The notes under the pieces are model-generated. The model worked only from the letters and a program-made list of their open reading frames with translations. It made no database searches and had not been told where the DNA came from. Positions 25,600 through 33,430 of a DNA stretch of 64,000 nt are shown here, piece after piece (position 1 is the stretch's first letter; each line of letters opens with the position of its first letter). The stretch is from NCBI RefSeq assembly GCF_015694735.1, contig NZ_JADQDP010000006.1, positions 1-64,000 on the forward strand, given 5' to 3'. The DNA comes from Hymenobacter properus. GTDB taxonomy: Bacteria > Bacteroidota > Bacteroidia > Cytophagales > Hymenobacteraceae. Both the position numbers and the translations under genes were made by a program.

Positions 25600-26511
25600 T
25601 CACTCATCTTTCCACATGGCCACCACGGGCTCTTCTTCGCCCACGCGGTAGGCGCGGCGCATGAGGTTGCAGTTAAATTCCAGGGCGATGTTGCCGTCCT
25701 TGTCGATGGCAATCATGCCTTTATCGCCCTTCAACTCGTCGTCGCGCAGGCCGATGGCGGTCTGGCAGGCTTCGGGCAGCGGCAAGCCTTTGTATTTCAC
25801 CAGCGCGTGCACCTCGTGGGCCAGCGCGCCGCGCATTATCACCTCGCCGTCGCCGGTGCAGGAAATGGCGCAGGAATCGTTGCTGGCGTAAGTGCCGCCC
25901 CCGATGATGGGGCTGTCGCCCACGCGGCCCTTCAGCTGGCCCTCAATGCCGCCGGTGCTGGTGGCCACAGCCAGGTTGCCGTCTTGGTCCAGCGCTACGG
26001 CGCCCACGGTGTCGTGCATGGCTTCGGCCCCTTGTTGCTGCACAATTTCCAGCCACTGCTGGCGGGTTTTCTCGGTGAGGAAGTAGCTGGGCGCGCGCAC
26101 GGGCAGGCCTTTTTCGAGGGCCAATTCCAGGGCACCCAACTCGGCCAGGCACACGTGCGGGCTGTCGTCCATCACGGCCCGGGCCAGGCTGATGGGGTTT
26201 TGCACGTAGGGCACGGCGCTCACGGCCCCCGCGTTCAGGGTGCGCCCGTCCATGATGGCGGCGTCCATTTTCACTTCGCCCTGCTGGGTGAGGCCGCTGC
26301 CGCGCCCGGCGTTGAAATGCTCATTGTCTTCGAGGCTGCGCACCACGGCCTCCACGGCGTCGAGGGCGGAGCCGCCGCGGTGCAGGATTTCCCAGCCGGC
26401 CTCCAGCGCCTGGCTCAGGCCTTCGCGCTGGGCGGCTTCTTCTTCCGGGCTCAGCTCGCCGGGTTTCATCGTCACGGCGCCGCCGTGAATCACAAGGGCG
26501 TATTTCTTCAT
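25600..26511 (-). CDS. Isoaspartyl peptidase / type 2 L-asparaginase (Ntn hydrolase)
   Basis: 303 residues. The precursor should cleave itself before T168 (in HDTVGAVALD), which becomes the N-terminal nucleophile. Other family features are NAGRGSGLT, ATSTGGIEGQLKGRVGDSP and the GGGTYASN loop. It removes isoaspartyl residues from damaged peptides or hydrolyses asparagine. No signal peptide is visible, so it is likely cytoplasmic. The start MKKYALVIHGGA is canonical. Confidence 0.93.
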   Translation of the reverse strand: MKKYALVIHGGAVTMKPGELSPEEEAAQREGLSQALEAGWEILHRGGSALDAVEAVVRSLEDNEHFNAGRGSGLTQQGEVKMDAAIMDGRTLNAGAVSAVPYVQNPISLARAVMDDSPHVCLAELGALELALEKGLPVRAPSYFLTEKTRQQWLEIVQQQGAEAMHDTVGAVALDQDGNLAVATSTGGIEGQLKGRVGDSPIIGGGTYASNDSCAISCTGDGEVIMRGALAHEVHALVKYKGLPLPEACQTAIGLRDDELKGDKGMIAIDKDGNIALEFNCNLMRRAYRVGEEEPVVAMWKDE

Positions 26512-26588
26512 AGCTTGGCTGGGTAGTAAGGTGTTTTAGCGTCGGTTGGTGATGGGAAGCACTTGGTTTGCCAATTGAAAGCTACGTT

Positions 26589-27479
26589 TTAGTTGCAGCG
26601 CCACTCGCCGTTTTGCAGCCAGCAGTCGGTGGCGGTGCTGCCCTCGCGCAGCACCCAGTTGCCAGGGCGGCCCTGCCAGTGCAGGCGGCCGTCGGGGCCG
26701 GCGGTGCGGGCAATGTTGAGGGAGCGCACGTCGAGCACGTCGGTATCGGGCGACACGTGGTGCACGCGCAGGTGCTCTACGTAATCCAGGGTGAGCTTGC
26801 CGGCGTCGAGGCAACTGGGATGCAGGGCCAGGTTGTGGGCCGGCGAGGCCATAGCGGCCGAGGGGTAGAGCAGGCCATCGAAGGCCTGGCCAAGCTGGCA
26901 GGCTTCGGCCACGGCAATGGAGAGGCGGTAGTGGTGGCGGTTGTCGTCGGCCACGTTGCGGGTGAAGGTGCGGGTGAGAAAGGCGGCCAGCTCGCGGGTT
27001 TCGGCGGGCAGCTGGGCCAGGGCATAACGCAGGGCTTTTTCGCGGTCGGAGTGGGGGTCGTCGGCGCAGTTGTCGGCGTAGCCGAAGCTGAGGATGCGCA
27101 AGGGCTGCTGCGTTTGCCAGCGGCTGATGACGATGCCGTCGCCGGGCTGCACGTGGGCCTCAAAAAACGGCGGATGCCAGGTGGCGCTGCAATAAAACAT
27201 GGGTGCGCCGGCCCGGTTGGCGCGCTGGTCGTGGTGCACGCGCTCGGCCGGCGGGTACGACACGTCGGCCAGCCGCGCGGGCAGGGCCTCACAGAGGATG
27301 CCGCGGTAAAGCAGCCGGCCGGGCGCCAGCGTGAGGCAGCGTAAGGGCTGCCCTTCAAGTAGCTCATGCACGCGCTCCACCAACTCGTCGATGGAGTGGC
27401 GCCGCAGGTCGAGGTGGCGCAGCGAAGCCAGGCGGCGCTTGATGGGTGGAAGTTCAGAAGCAGGAAAGTCGGTTTTCAT
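26589..27479 (-). CDS. RES-domain protein, no antitoxin visible
   Basis: 296 residues from ATG 27479 (MKTDFPASEL). A RES-like domain spans about residues 50-200: RLLYRG (R59), VSYPP (Y75), QRANRAGAPMFYCSA (Y96), and E107 in FFEAHV, which line the NAD-binding pocket in RES toxins. RES toxins of RES-Xre pairs degrade NAD+. No Xre-like antitoxin gene flanks this one, and the protein is much longer than typical RES toxins, with an extra N-terminal helical region and a C-terminal extension. It may therefore be a non-toxic relative. The upstream in-frame extension is considered non-coding. Confidence 0.6.
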   Translation of the reverse strand: MKTDFPASELPPIKRRLASLRHLDLRRHSIDELVERVHELLEGQPLRCLTLAPGRLLYRGILCEALPARLADVSYPPAERVHHDQRANRAGAPMFYCSATWHPPFFEAHVQPGDGIVISRWQTQQPLRILSFGYADNCADDPHSDREKALRYALAQLPAETRELAAFLTRTFTRNVADDNRHHYRLSIAVAEACQLGQAFDGLLYPSAAMASPAHNLALHPSCLDAGKLTLDYVEHLRVHHVSPDTDVLDVRSLNIARTAGPDGRLHWQGRPGNWVLREGSTATDCWLQNGEWRCN

Positions 27480-27961
27480 CGGGTGGCAGGCGGGCACCAG
27501 CCAAGTGCGAACACGAGGGTGCACTTTGCTTACGCCGCCCTGCGTGGGCCCGTTAGGCATGGGCGACGGCAGCGTATGGGCGCACAGAAGCCAAGTTTGC
27601 ATTATAACTAGCTTTGTAATAGTGCATTATTGCTAATGCGCGTGGCATGTGCAGCTAAAAGCGCCCGCTTGCAAATCCGCATTAGTGCGGATTCAAATCA
27701 GCGTTTTTCCCAAGAGCGAAAGTGCGGGCAAGCGGAATCCGGCGAAAGCAAAAGGTGCTCCAACTAAACCAGGGCTTGGCGCAACGGCTGCCCCGAAGCG
27801 GCATTTCAAGCAAACATGCCGGCCAAGCCAGCCGAAGGGCATTTACCGTGTTTGTGCTTACGTGTTTCCTGATGCAAATACGTATTTCTTGCGCCGCTTG
27901 TCATTCATTATCAGTCGTATAAACGGCGAACCTTTTCCATAATTTTTTTAATAAGCATCCT
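27480..27961. other. 482-nt intergenic region without a supported gene
   Basis: It separates the minus-strand RES gene from the plus-strand lipoprotein and so should hold both promoters. It is more AT-rich than its surroundings, especially 27590-27650 and 27900-27960. A -7-like TAGCTTTG lies at 27609-27616, but without correct -33 spacing. A 97-codon plus-strand frame at 27649 lacks coding character. Confidence 0.5.
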
Positions 27962-28378
27962 ATGCACAAATCAACTTTCCGGCTCGCTTTGCTGGGCCTG
28001 GCGCTGGCCGGCACGCAGCTGACGGCCTGCAACGGCAGCGGCAGCGGTTCTGAAACCGGCACCGGCGGCTCCTCGAGCAATACCAATCCCGCCGACTCCA
28101 GCGCCTATTCCAACGGCAGCGGCTCGGGCACTGGGGGCGACGCCATGAGCGACAGCGGCGGCACCAACAGCGGCAGCGGTACCACGGCGGGCATGGGCGG
28201 CACGGGCGGCATGTCGGCCGGCACCAGCGGCACCTCTACCGGCGGCGCCACCACCGGCAGCTCCAACGGCGGCACCTCGGGCAACACCACCGGCGGCGCC
28301 ACGGGCGGGGCCACTACGGTGGGCGGCAGCACCAACGGCTCGACCAGTGGCAGCACGTCGGGCAGCACCACCCGCTAG
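27962..28378 (+). CDS. Gly/Ser/Thr-rich lipoprotein
   Basis: 138 residues. The N-terminus MHKSTFRLALLGLALAG…LTAC is a lipoprotein signal with the lipidated Cys at residue 23. Everything after it is almost only Gly, Ser, Thr and Asn (for example GSGSGSETGTGGSSSNTN, GGATTGSSNGGTSGNTTGG), with no hydrophobic core, so the mature part is predicted to be disordered. It could be a surface linker or a glycosylation substrate; that is inference. A terminator follows closely, so the gene is monocistronic. Confidence 0.75.
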   Translation: MHKSTFRLALLGLALAGTQLTACNGSGSGSETGTGGSSSNTNPADSSAYSNGSGSGTGGDAMSDSGGTNSGSGTTAGMGGTGGMSAGTSGTSTGGATTGSSNGGTSGNTTGGATGGATTVGGSTNGSTSGSTSGSTTR

Positions 28379-28405
28379 GCGGTTTCCCCTGCACAGCCAA
28401 GCACC

Positions 28406-28445
28406 ACAGGCAGGTTTCTTTAGGAGCCTGCCTGTTTGGTTTTGG
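28406..28445 (+). terminator. Terminator after the Gly-rich lipoprotein
   Basis: CAGGCAGG (28407-28414) pairs with CCTGCCTG (28427-28434), with the T-rich tail TTTGGTTTTGG. Confidence 0.75.
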
Positions 28446-29039
28446 AGGCTGCAGCCGGCCGTAGCAGCGTTACGCATTTTGCGCAGCCACCCTCCGTGTT
28501 TCTCCGAAGTGCCCTCACTAAAAGTACGTAAATTAAGCCGAGAGCCTGATTTAGCGCATCCTGCTCCTGCTACTAGGCGTTTAAAAAGGAACCGTCGGCC
28601 CTAGGCTGGCGAGACTACTACCGTCCTTTCTGAGCTATGAAACCCGCCCCCAAATCCGTTCGCCAATTCCCACCGGCCGACCCTGATATCGTGCGCAAGG
28701 TTCGCCGTGACCATGTCGCGTATGCCTTCTTCGAGAGCCTGCCTGGCGAACAAGACCACGACTATCTGCCCCGCGCCCTGCCGCAGCCGCAGCGCCTGGC
28801 CGAGTTCGGCCGCCCCGGGCTTTAACCGCAGGGAATCAGCCTTGCCAAGCCTCAACCAAAGGCTGCTACGCATTGTCAGGCACGCTGGTAGCCGCCAGGT
28901 TGGGCCGCTACCGCTAGGGCGCGCTGTGCCGGTTTGCAGGCCGCGATGCCGAGGCCATGACCGCCACGGCCTGTGCCGGCCAAACGAGGCCGGGCCTGGA
29001 CACCAGGCTTGCCCTCTAACGCTTTTTGACCTGACCCGC
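28446..29039. other. Largely unassigned region
   Basis: Apart from the weak 62-codon frame at 28637 I see nothing with clear coding or repeat structure. Stretches such as 28900-29010 have coding-like composition (GCCGCGATGCCGAGGCC) in shifting frames, so this may be a decayed gene or mobile-element remnant. No terminal repeats are visible. Confidence 0.4.
28637..28825 (+). CDS. Possible small hypothetical protein
   Basis: 62 codons from ATG 28637 (MKPAPKSVRQFPPADPDIV) to TAA. Third codon positions are mostly C or G, as in neighbouring genes, and the composition is protein-like, but there is no recognised domain and an opposite-strand frame (28601-29077) overlaps it. It may be the intact start of a degraded gene whose remainder lies up to about 29000. 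Confidence 0.3.
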   Translation: MKPAPKSVRQFPPADPDIVRKVRRDHVAYAFFESLPGEQDHDYLPRALPQPQRLAEFGRPGL

Positions 29040-29369
29040 ATGCACGACGAACTGCTCATTGAAATCAACGACGCCATTCGGGCTTATTGCGCTCAGGCGC
29101 GCTCCCTCACGCTCACGGCCACCGATTTCTACGATTGGCTGGCCTCGCTGCCGTCGGGCCAGCGGGCCCGCGTGCGCGAGGGCGGCCTGCGCGGCTGCCG
29201 CGCAGAGCCCGAGTTCCTGCGCTTCTGCCTCGAATGGCGCGGCCTCGACCTGTGGTCCTTCATGGCCGCCAACCTCTCGCTCCCGGCTTTCGACCTTTGG
29301 ACGGCCACCGGTCAAACGGCCCACTACCGGCCCTTGCCACGGCGCGCGGCTGTCAATATTATTTCCTAG
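29040..29369 (+). CDS. Hypothetical protein
   Basis: 109 residues from ATG 29040 (MHDELLIEINDAIRAYCAQ). The N-terminal helix is acidic; the middle has LTATDFYDWLASLPSGQR, and the C-terminal part FLRFCLEWRGLDLWSFMAANLS. Single domain, no signal peptide, no recognised family. It is codon-biased like real genes here. The next gene begins 182 nt downstream. Confidence 0.6.
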   Translation: MHDELLIEINDAIRAYCAQARSLTLTATDFYDWLASLPSGQRARVREGGLRGCRAEPEFLRFCLEWRGLDLWSFMAANLSLPAFDLWTATGQTAHYRPLPRRAAVNIIS

Positions 29370-29551
29370 CAAGCCGCTGTTTATTAGTGGTTTGTCTTGG
29401 GGTTGTGGTTTTGCTGCCGTTGGTCGTTCTGCTGCCGTTGCACCTGGCAGGGCGGCCATTTTGATTTTCTGCCCATGCGAAGAGGCAATTTTTGTGCGCC
29501 GGGCGGTGTTCTGCTTGCCCAAACAAGTAGAACTTTCGCCTTCTTTGCCCC

Positions 29552-30124
29552 ATGCTTTCTTTTCTGAATCCGCTGCTGTTGCTGGCCGCTTTGCTGCAAG
29601 GCCCCAGCCCCAAGCCTGCCGCTCCTTCGGCCCGGCCCGCGGCGGCGCCCATTCCGTGGTCGGCCTCGCGGCCGCTCACCGCGGCCGATTTCCTGGGCCG
29701 GCCCGGGCCTTCCGACCAGCTGGCCGCCCTCACCACCTCCGACATCAAGGCCAACGCGGCGTGCCGCGATTTTGTGTTCACCGGCACGGTGCACGCCACC
29801 TTCAACCCCAATACCTCCTGGATTCGGAACCCAACCACCCTCACGCCCGCGCTGCTGCGCCACGAGCAGTTGCACTTCGACATCACCGAAGTGTACGCCC
29901 GCCTCATGCGCCAGAAGCTACTTGTGTTTCAAGCCCGCGCCGATTGTAACAAGCTGCAGCCGGCCTTCAACAACCTCACCAAGGGCGTTTACGACCAGTG
30001 GGACCGGGAGCAAAACCGCTACGACGCCGAAACCAACCACGGCCTGAACGCCGCCAAGCAAGCCTACTGGGAAAAGCAAACCCAGGTGAAGCTGGAGCAA
30101 CTCAAAACGTTTGCCGTGGAGTAG
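29552..30124 (+). CDS. DUF922 family secreted putative metalloprotease
   Basis: 190 residues. A hydrophobic N-terminus (MLSFLNPLLLLAALLQG) suggests export. The DUF922 core contains RHEQLHFDITEVYAR, in which HEQLH is an HExxH-type zinc motif, preceded by FNPNTSWIRN. Two Cys (CRDF and DCNKL) may form a disulfide. Members are predicted Zn-dependent peptidases; activity here is inferred only. A dispersed repeat begins 32 nt after the stop. Confidence 0.8.
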   Translation: MLSFLNPLLLLAALLQGPSPKPAAPSARPAAAPIPWSASRPLTAADFLGRPGPSDQLAALTTSDIKANAACRDFVFTGTVHATFNPNTSWIRNPTTLTPALLRHEQLHFDITEVYARLMRQKLLVFQARADCNKLQPAFNNLTKGVYDQWDREQNRYDAETNHGLNAAKQAYWEKQTQVKLEQLKTFAVE

Positions 30125-30156
30125 GGGACTTTCTTTGGTTCTTTGCCTAATAGAAT

Positions 30157-30335
30157 GTCCTGCTGAGCACAGCCGAAGCATCTCTACCACTTCGTCTGTC
30201 ATCCTGAGCAAAGTGAAGGACCTTCTCACGTCAGTCCGAATCGTTCAGCGTGGAGAAGATGCTTCGCTTTGCTCAGCATGACAAACGATTGGGTTGCTAC
30301 TGCAGTAGAGATGCTCCGGCTGCGCTCAGCAGGAC
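30157..30335. repeat. Dispersed inverted repeat, outer copy of a nested pair
   Basis: The left arm GTCCTGCTGAGCACAGCCG plus AAGCATCTCTAC (from 30157) is mirrored by GTAGAGATGCTCCGGCTGCG and CTCAGCAGGAC (to 30335). The interval between the arms is about twice that of other copies because a second copy (30198-30282) lies inside. Confidence 0.85.
30198..30282. repeat. Dispersed inverted repeat, inner copy with hybrid arms
   Basis: The left arm GTCATCCTGAGCAAAGTG plus AAGGACCTTCTCACG is paired with GTGGAGAAGATGCTTCGC plus TTTGCTCAGCATGAC. The left arm has the GGACCTT core and the right arm the AGATGCTT core, so two subfamilies are joined in one hairpin. Confidence 0.8.
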
Positions 30336-30362
30336 GTTCTTATGTTTGGCACTTTGATTTTT

Positions 30363-30719
30363 ATGGATTCTCTTTCCTCCTCATCCACCATCACCTGGTC
30401 CGATTTTGAACGCGTGGACCTACGCGTGGGTACCATACTAGAAGCACGCCCTTTTCCGGAAGCGCGCCGTCCGGCGTACCAGCTACTCATTGATTTTGGC
30501 CCCGAAATCGGCCTAAAAAAATCCAGCGCCCAAATCACGCACCACTACACGCCCGAAACCCTGGTGGGCCGACAGGTGCAGGCCGTGGTGAACTTCCCGC
30601 CCAAGCAAATTGGCAAGTTTCGCTCCGAAGTGCTGGTGACAGGCTTTGCCGATGCCGAGGGACACATTGTGCTGGCCGCGGTGGCCGGCCCGGTGCCCAA
30701 CGGCAGCCGGCTTATTTAG
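30363..30719 (+). CDS. csaA: CsaA-type tRNA-binding-domain protein
   Basis: 118 residues from ATG 30363 (MDSLSSSSTI). An EMAP-II/OB-fold tRNA-binding domain fills the protein: FERVDLRVGTILEARPFPEA, SSAQITHHYTPETLVGRQV, and VNFPPKQIGKFRSEVLVTGF. CsaA proteins are dimeric, tRNA-binding and were described as export-related chaperones. An in-frame ATG at 30342 is an alternative start. A nested dispersed repeat ends 27 nt before the chosen start. Its end overlaps by 8 nt the convergent DUF4296 gene. Confidence 0.9.
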   Translation: MDSLSSSSTITWSDFERVDLRVGTILEARPFPEARRPAYQLLIDFGPEIGLKKSSAQITHHYTPETLVGRQVQAVVNFPPKQIGKFRSEVLVTGFADAEGHIVLAAVAGPVPNGSRLI

Positions 30720-31137
30720 TTAGCGTGGCGGCGTTGGCCGGCGGCGCAGGGGTGGGGGCGGGAGCCGCGGCTGGCTGGGGCGCAAACCGGGCTTGGCGCT
30801 GTGTCAGGGTATCGACCACGGCGCTGTAGATTTCGCTCAGGTCCTTGCCGTGCACACCGTAGTAGCGGTAGCTGCGCTGAAAGGTCGAATCCGAGATTTC
30901 GCGGCTCCAGAACAGGTCTTTTTGCTTGGCCAGGAAGAGGGCCCGGGCCGAATCGGGCGGCAGGCGGCTGCTTTCTACCCGGGCTTCGAGCACGTGCAGG
31001 TCGGCCAGCAGGCGTATCATTTTTTCCTTGGGCACCAGGTCGGAGGGCGGGGGCACGTCTTCGGGCCGGTCGCAGGCGGGCAGGGCTAGCAGGAGGGGGG
31101 CCAGCAGGCCCAGGCAGCAACGACGGAAGGTTTTCAC
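30712..31137 (-). CDS. DUF4296 lipoprotein
   Basis: 141 residues. The lipoprotein signal ends LPAC with Cys22. The DUF4296 core is visible in VPKEKMIRLLADLHVLEARV and in the later LSEIYSAVVDTL. The C-terminus is a Pro/Ala-rich spacer. DUF4296 is a Bacteroidota-specific lipoprotein family of unknown role. The gene converges on csaA with an 8-nt overlap and is divergent from the DUF58 gene. Confidence 0.85.
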   Translation of the reverse strand: MKTFRRCCLGLLAPLLLALPACDRPEDVPPPSDLVPKEKMIRLLADLHVLEARVESSRLPPDSARALFLAKQKDLFWSREISDSTFQRSYRYYGVHGKDLSEIYSAVVDTLTQRQARFAPQPAAAPAPTPAPPANAATLTK

Positions 31138-31169
31138 GCCCGCAAAGTTACGCCCTGGGCCATGAGAAC

Positions 31170-31265
31170 GTCATGCATTGCGCAGCGAAGCGCCTTTACT
31201 GCGCCATGCAATTCTTTTGCTTGATTTACTATTGCGGTAAAGTTGCTTTGCTGCGCACCGCATGA
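31170..31265. repeat. Dispersed inverted repeat upstream of the DUF58 gene
   Basis: GTCATGCATTGCGCAGCGAAGC (from 31170, split as GTCATGCATTG and CGCAGCGAAGC) is mirrored by GCTTTGCTGCGCACCGCATGA (to 31265), with imperfect pairing. It ends 28 nt before the ATG at 31294 and is a more diverged member of the family. Confidence 0.7.
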
Positions 31266-31293
31266 GGGGCACCTGCCCGTTCCCAACCCGCCC

Positions 31294-32184
31294 ATGACCA
31301 CCCCTCTCACCGACCTGGTGCGCCGCTTGCGGCACCTCGAAATCCGCATCCGCAAGGCGGTGGAGGCCCAGCTGCAGGGCGACTTTCATTCCGTGTTCAA
31401 GGGCACGGGGCTGGAGTTCGACGACGTGCGCCTCTATCAGTATGGCGACGAGGTGCGCGCCATCGACTGGGCCGTGAGCAGCAAGGGCCACGGCACCTTT
31501 GTGAAAACCTATAAGGAAGAAAAGGAGCAGCAGGTGCTGGTGCTGCTCGACGTGAGCGCCTCCCTCGACGTGGGCGACGGCCAGCGCCGCAAGCTCGACG
31601 TGGCCCGTGACATTGCCGGTCTGCTGGCGCTGTCGGCCGCCCGGCAGGGCTCGGCGCTAGGTTTGTTTGCGTTCAGCGACCAGAAGGAGCTGTACCTGCC
31701 GCCGGCCAAGGGCGCGCGGGCAGCCTATGCGCTTATCAACCGGCTATTTTCGCTGGTGCCGGCCTCGCGCGGCACCGGCGTGGGGGCGGGCATCCGCCAG
31801 GCCCTGGGCCTGCTCAAGCGCCGCACGCTGGTGGTGCTGATTTCCGACTTCATCGACGGCCACTACGAACGCGAGCTCACCATGCTGGCCCAGCGCCACG
31901 ACTTGATAGTGGTGCAGCTGCGCGCCCCGCGCGAGCGACAGTTCCCGGCACTGGGCATCGTGCCCCTGCGCGACGCCGAAACCGGCCAGGTGCGCTGGGT
32001 AAACACTTCCTCGGCCGATTTCCGGGCCCGCATCGAGTCCGGCGCCGACCGCCAGGAAGCCGAGCTGGTAAACCTGTGCCGCCGCACCCGCACGGGCTTC
32101 TTGCCCCTGAGCACCGAGGGCGACTTCGTGCCGCAGCTCGTGAACTTGTTTCGTTACCGTCAGCAAATTGGGCGTCGTGGGTAA
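31294..32184 (+). CDS. DUF58 family protein (VWA-like, aerotolerance-type locus)
   Basis: 296 residues. The DUF58 signature FKGTGLEFDDVRLYQYGDEV plus RAIDW spans about 36-59, followed by a VWA-like fold with LLDVSASLD (D86, S88, S90). It is cytoplasmic, with no membrane helix. In Bacteroidota, DUF58 genes normally sit between a MoxR ATPase and the BatA/BatB VWA proteins. Here the VWA and membrane genes follow downstream, but no MoxR gene is upstream in this window. ATG 31294 (MTTPLTDLV) is chosen. Confidence 0.9.
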   Translation: MTTPLTDLVRRLRHLEIRIRKAVEAQLQGDFHSVFKGTGLEFDDVRLYQYGDEVRAIDWAVSSKGHGTFVKTYKEEKEQQVLVLLDVSASLDVGDGQRRKLDVARDIAGLLALSAARQGSALGLFAFSDQKELYLPPAKGARAAYALINRLFSLVPASRGTGVGAGIRQALGLLKRRTLVVLISDFIDGHYERELTMLAQRHDLIVVQLRAPRERQFPALGIVPLRDAETGQVRWVNTSSADFRARIESGADRQEAELVNLCRRTRTGFLPLSTEGDFVPQLVNLFRYRQQIGRRG

Positions 32185-32212
32185 GGGGGTAGGGCTTTCA
32201 CTTCTGAGAAAA

Positions 32213-32325
32213 AACGTCATGCTGAACGTAATGAAGCATCTCTACCGCGCAACTATTCCAATCGATAAGGTTCGTTGCGCGGTAGAGATGCTTCGACTGC
32301 GCGCTGCTTCGCTCAGCATGACGTT
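32213..32325. repeat. Dispersed inverted repeat that overlaps the next gene's start
   Basis: AACGTCATGCTGAACGTAATG and AAGCATCTCTACCGCGCAA are mirrored by TTGCGCGGTAGAGATGCTTC and CTCAGCATGACGTT. The right arm has an extra GCGCTGCTTC segment. The terminal CAGCATGAC of the right arm contains the ATG (32318) that opens the following secreted-protein gene. Confidence 0.85.
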
Positions 32326-33211
32326 CTGCTTTTTAACTTTTTGGTTCATTCAACCTGTCCTCGCCCAAACCGGCTCGCTGCCCGTGCCCCAGGGCCGCTT
32401 CCTGAAGCAAACGGTGCTGGTGGGCGAGCCGCTCGACTACGAGCTGCGCTACGAGCACGCGCCCGGCTTGGAAGTGGTGTTTCCGGATTCGCTGGCGGCG
32501 TTTGCGCCGTTTGAGTACGCGGGCAAGACGTATTACCCCACGCGCACCCGCCGCGGCGTTAGTCTCGACCGCACCGTGTACCACCTGCGCACCTTCCGGC
32601 TCGACTCGGTGCAAACCTTGGCCCTGCCCGTGGCCGTGCTGCAAGGCCCCGACACCCTGAGCGTGCTGCCGCCACCCAGCCGTGTGCGGCTGCGCCGCAC
32701 CGCCCCCACCACGGTGGGAGAGGAGCTACCCGCTCTGCGCCAAAACCTGGCCCTAGTGCCCGTGGAACCGGTGTTCAACTACCCGTACTGGATTGCGGGC
32801 GCGCTGGCGGTGCTGCTGCTGGCGGCGGGCAGCGCCACCCTGTTTCGGCGGCGCCTCACGCGGCGCTACCAGGCCTACAAGCTGCGCAAAAACCACGGCT
32901 ACTTCCTGGCGCAGTTTGCGCGGCACGTCGAGCGGTTCGATTTGTCGCGCTCGGCCACTAATGTGGAACGGGCCGTGGTGCTCTGGAAAAACTACCTCGC
33001 CGGCCTCGAAAATAGCGGCCTCAATTCCTTCACCACCCGCGAAATCGTGGCCTACTTCGAAAACGACGCCGATGTACGCAAAGCCCTCACCGCTACTGAT
33101 AAAGTGATTTACGGCAACCTGCAGAGCGAAGACGCCAAGGAAGTAGACCGCGCCTTCCAGCGCCTGCGCAGCTTCGCCGAGCGGCGCTACGCGGCAGTGG
33201 TGGAGCAGTAG
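32318..33211 (+). CDS. Exported single-pass membrane protein of the bat-like locus
   Basis: 297 residues from ATG 32318. The signal peptide is MTFCFLTFWFIQPVLAQ. A beta-rich extracytoplasmic domain (about 25-150) is followed by a membrane helix at about 157-179 (WIAGALAVLLLAAGSATLF) and a basic cytoplasmic helical tail. This is the topology of the unnamed protein commonly found between DUF58 and BatA genes. The start codon lies inside the right arm of an inverted repeat. A longer frame from 32168 would translate the entire repeat and lose the signal peptide, so I reject it. Confidence 0.75.
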   Translation: MTFCFLTFWFIQPVLAQTGSLPVPQGRFLKQTVLVGEPLDYELRYEHAPGLEVVFPDSLAAFAPFEYAGKTYYPTRTRRGVSLDRTVYHLRTFRLDSVQTLALPVAVLQGPDTLSVLPPPSRVRLRRTAPTTVGEELPALRQNLALVPVEPVFNYPYWIAGALAVLLLAAGSATLFRRRLTRRYQAYKLRKNHGYFLAQFARHVERFDLSRSATNVERAVVLWKNYLAGLENSGLNSFTTREIVAYFENDADVRKALTATDKVIYGNLQSEDAKEVDRAFQRLRSFAERRYAAVVEQ

Positions 33212-33261
33212 GAGTGAAGAAAGGGTAGAAGGAAAGAGGGAGAGCGGGGAGGCTGTCGTCT

Positions 33262-33346
33262 GTCATCCTGAGCGCAGCGAAGGACCTTCTCGCGAATGAA
33301 CGGCTTGTTCTAGCGTGATAAGGTCCTTCGCTGCGCTCAGGATGAC
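33262..33346. repeat. Dispersed inverted repeat (GGACCTT subfamily)
   Basis: GTCATCCTGAGCGCAGCG plus AAGGACCTTCTCGCG is mirrored by AAGGTCCTTCGCTGCG and CTCAGGATGAC. Arms are nearly perfect over about 28 nt. It ends 84 nt before the GTG of the VWA gene; the following 33359-33415 is C/T-rich (CCCACCTCTCACCTCC). Confidence 0.9.
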
Positions 33347-33430
33347 GAATGGATTAAATATTTTCCTACTCCCACCTCTCACCTCCCACCTCCCTACCTC
33401 CCCATTTCCCCTTCCTACCTTCGCCCCCGC

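Noticed and set aside
25284..25600. Possible tRNA or small RNA gene
   Set aside because: The sequence forms hairpins only through the AACCTCACCCC repeat; there is no cloverleaf or conserved RNA motif that I can recognise.
26512..27600. RES-Xre toxin-antitoxin module
   Set aside because: Neither flank contains a helix-turn-helix or DUF2384-type antitoxin gene; only the RES-like protein is visible.
27649..27942. 97-codon frame in the gap before the Gly-rich lipoprotein
   Set aside because: No third-position GC bias, basic random-like composition, GTG start and AT-rich context.
28601..29077. 158-codon minus-strand frame
   Set aside because: Ser/Arg/Gly-rich composition without motif; it crosses the start of the more convincing plus-strand gene at 29040.
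32168..32317. Upstream extension of the bat-like membrane protein
   Set aside because: It would translate the whole inverted repeat and hide the clear signal peptide that starts at 32318.
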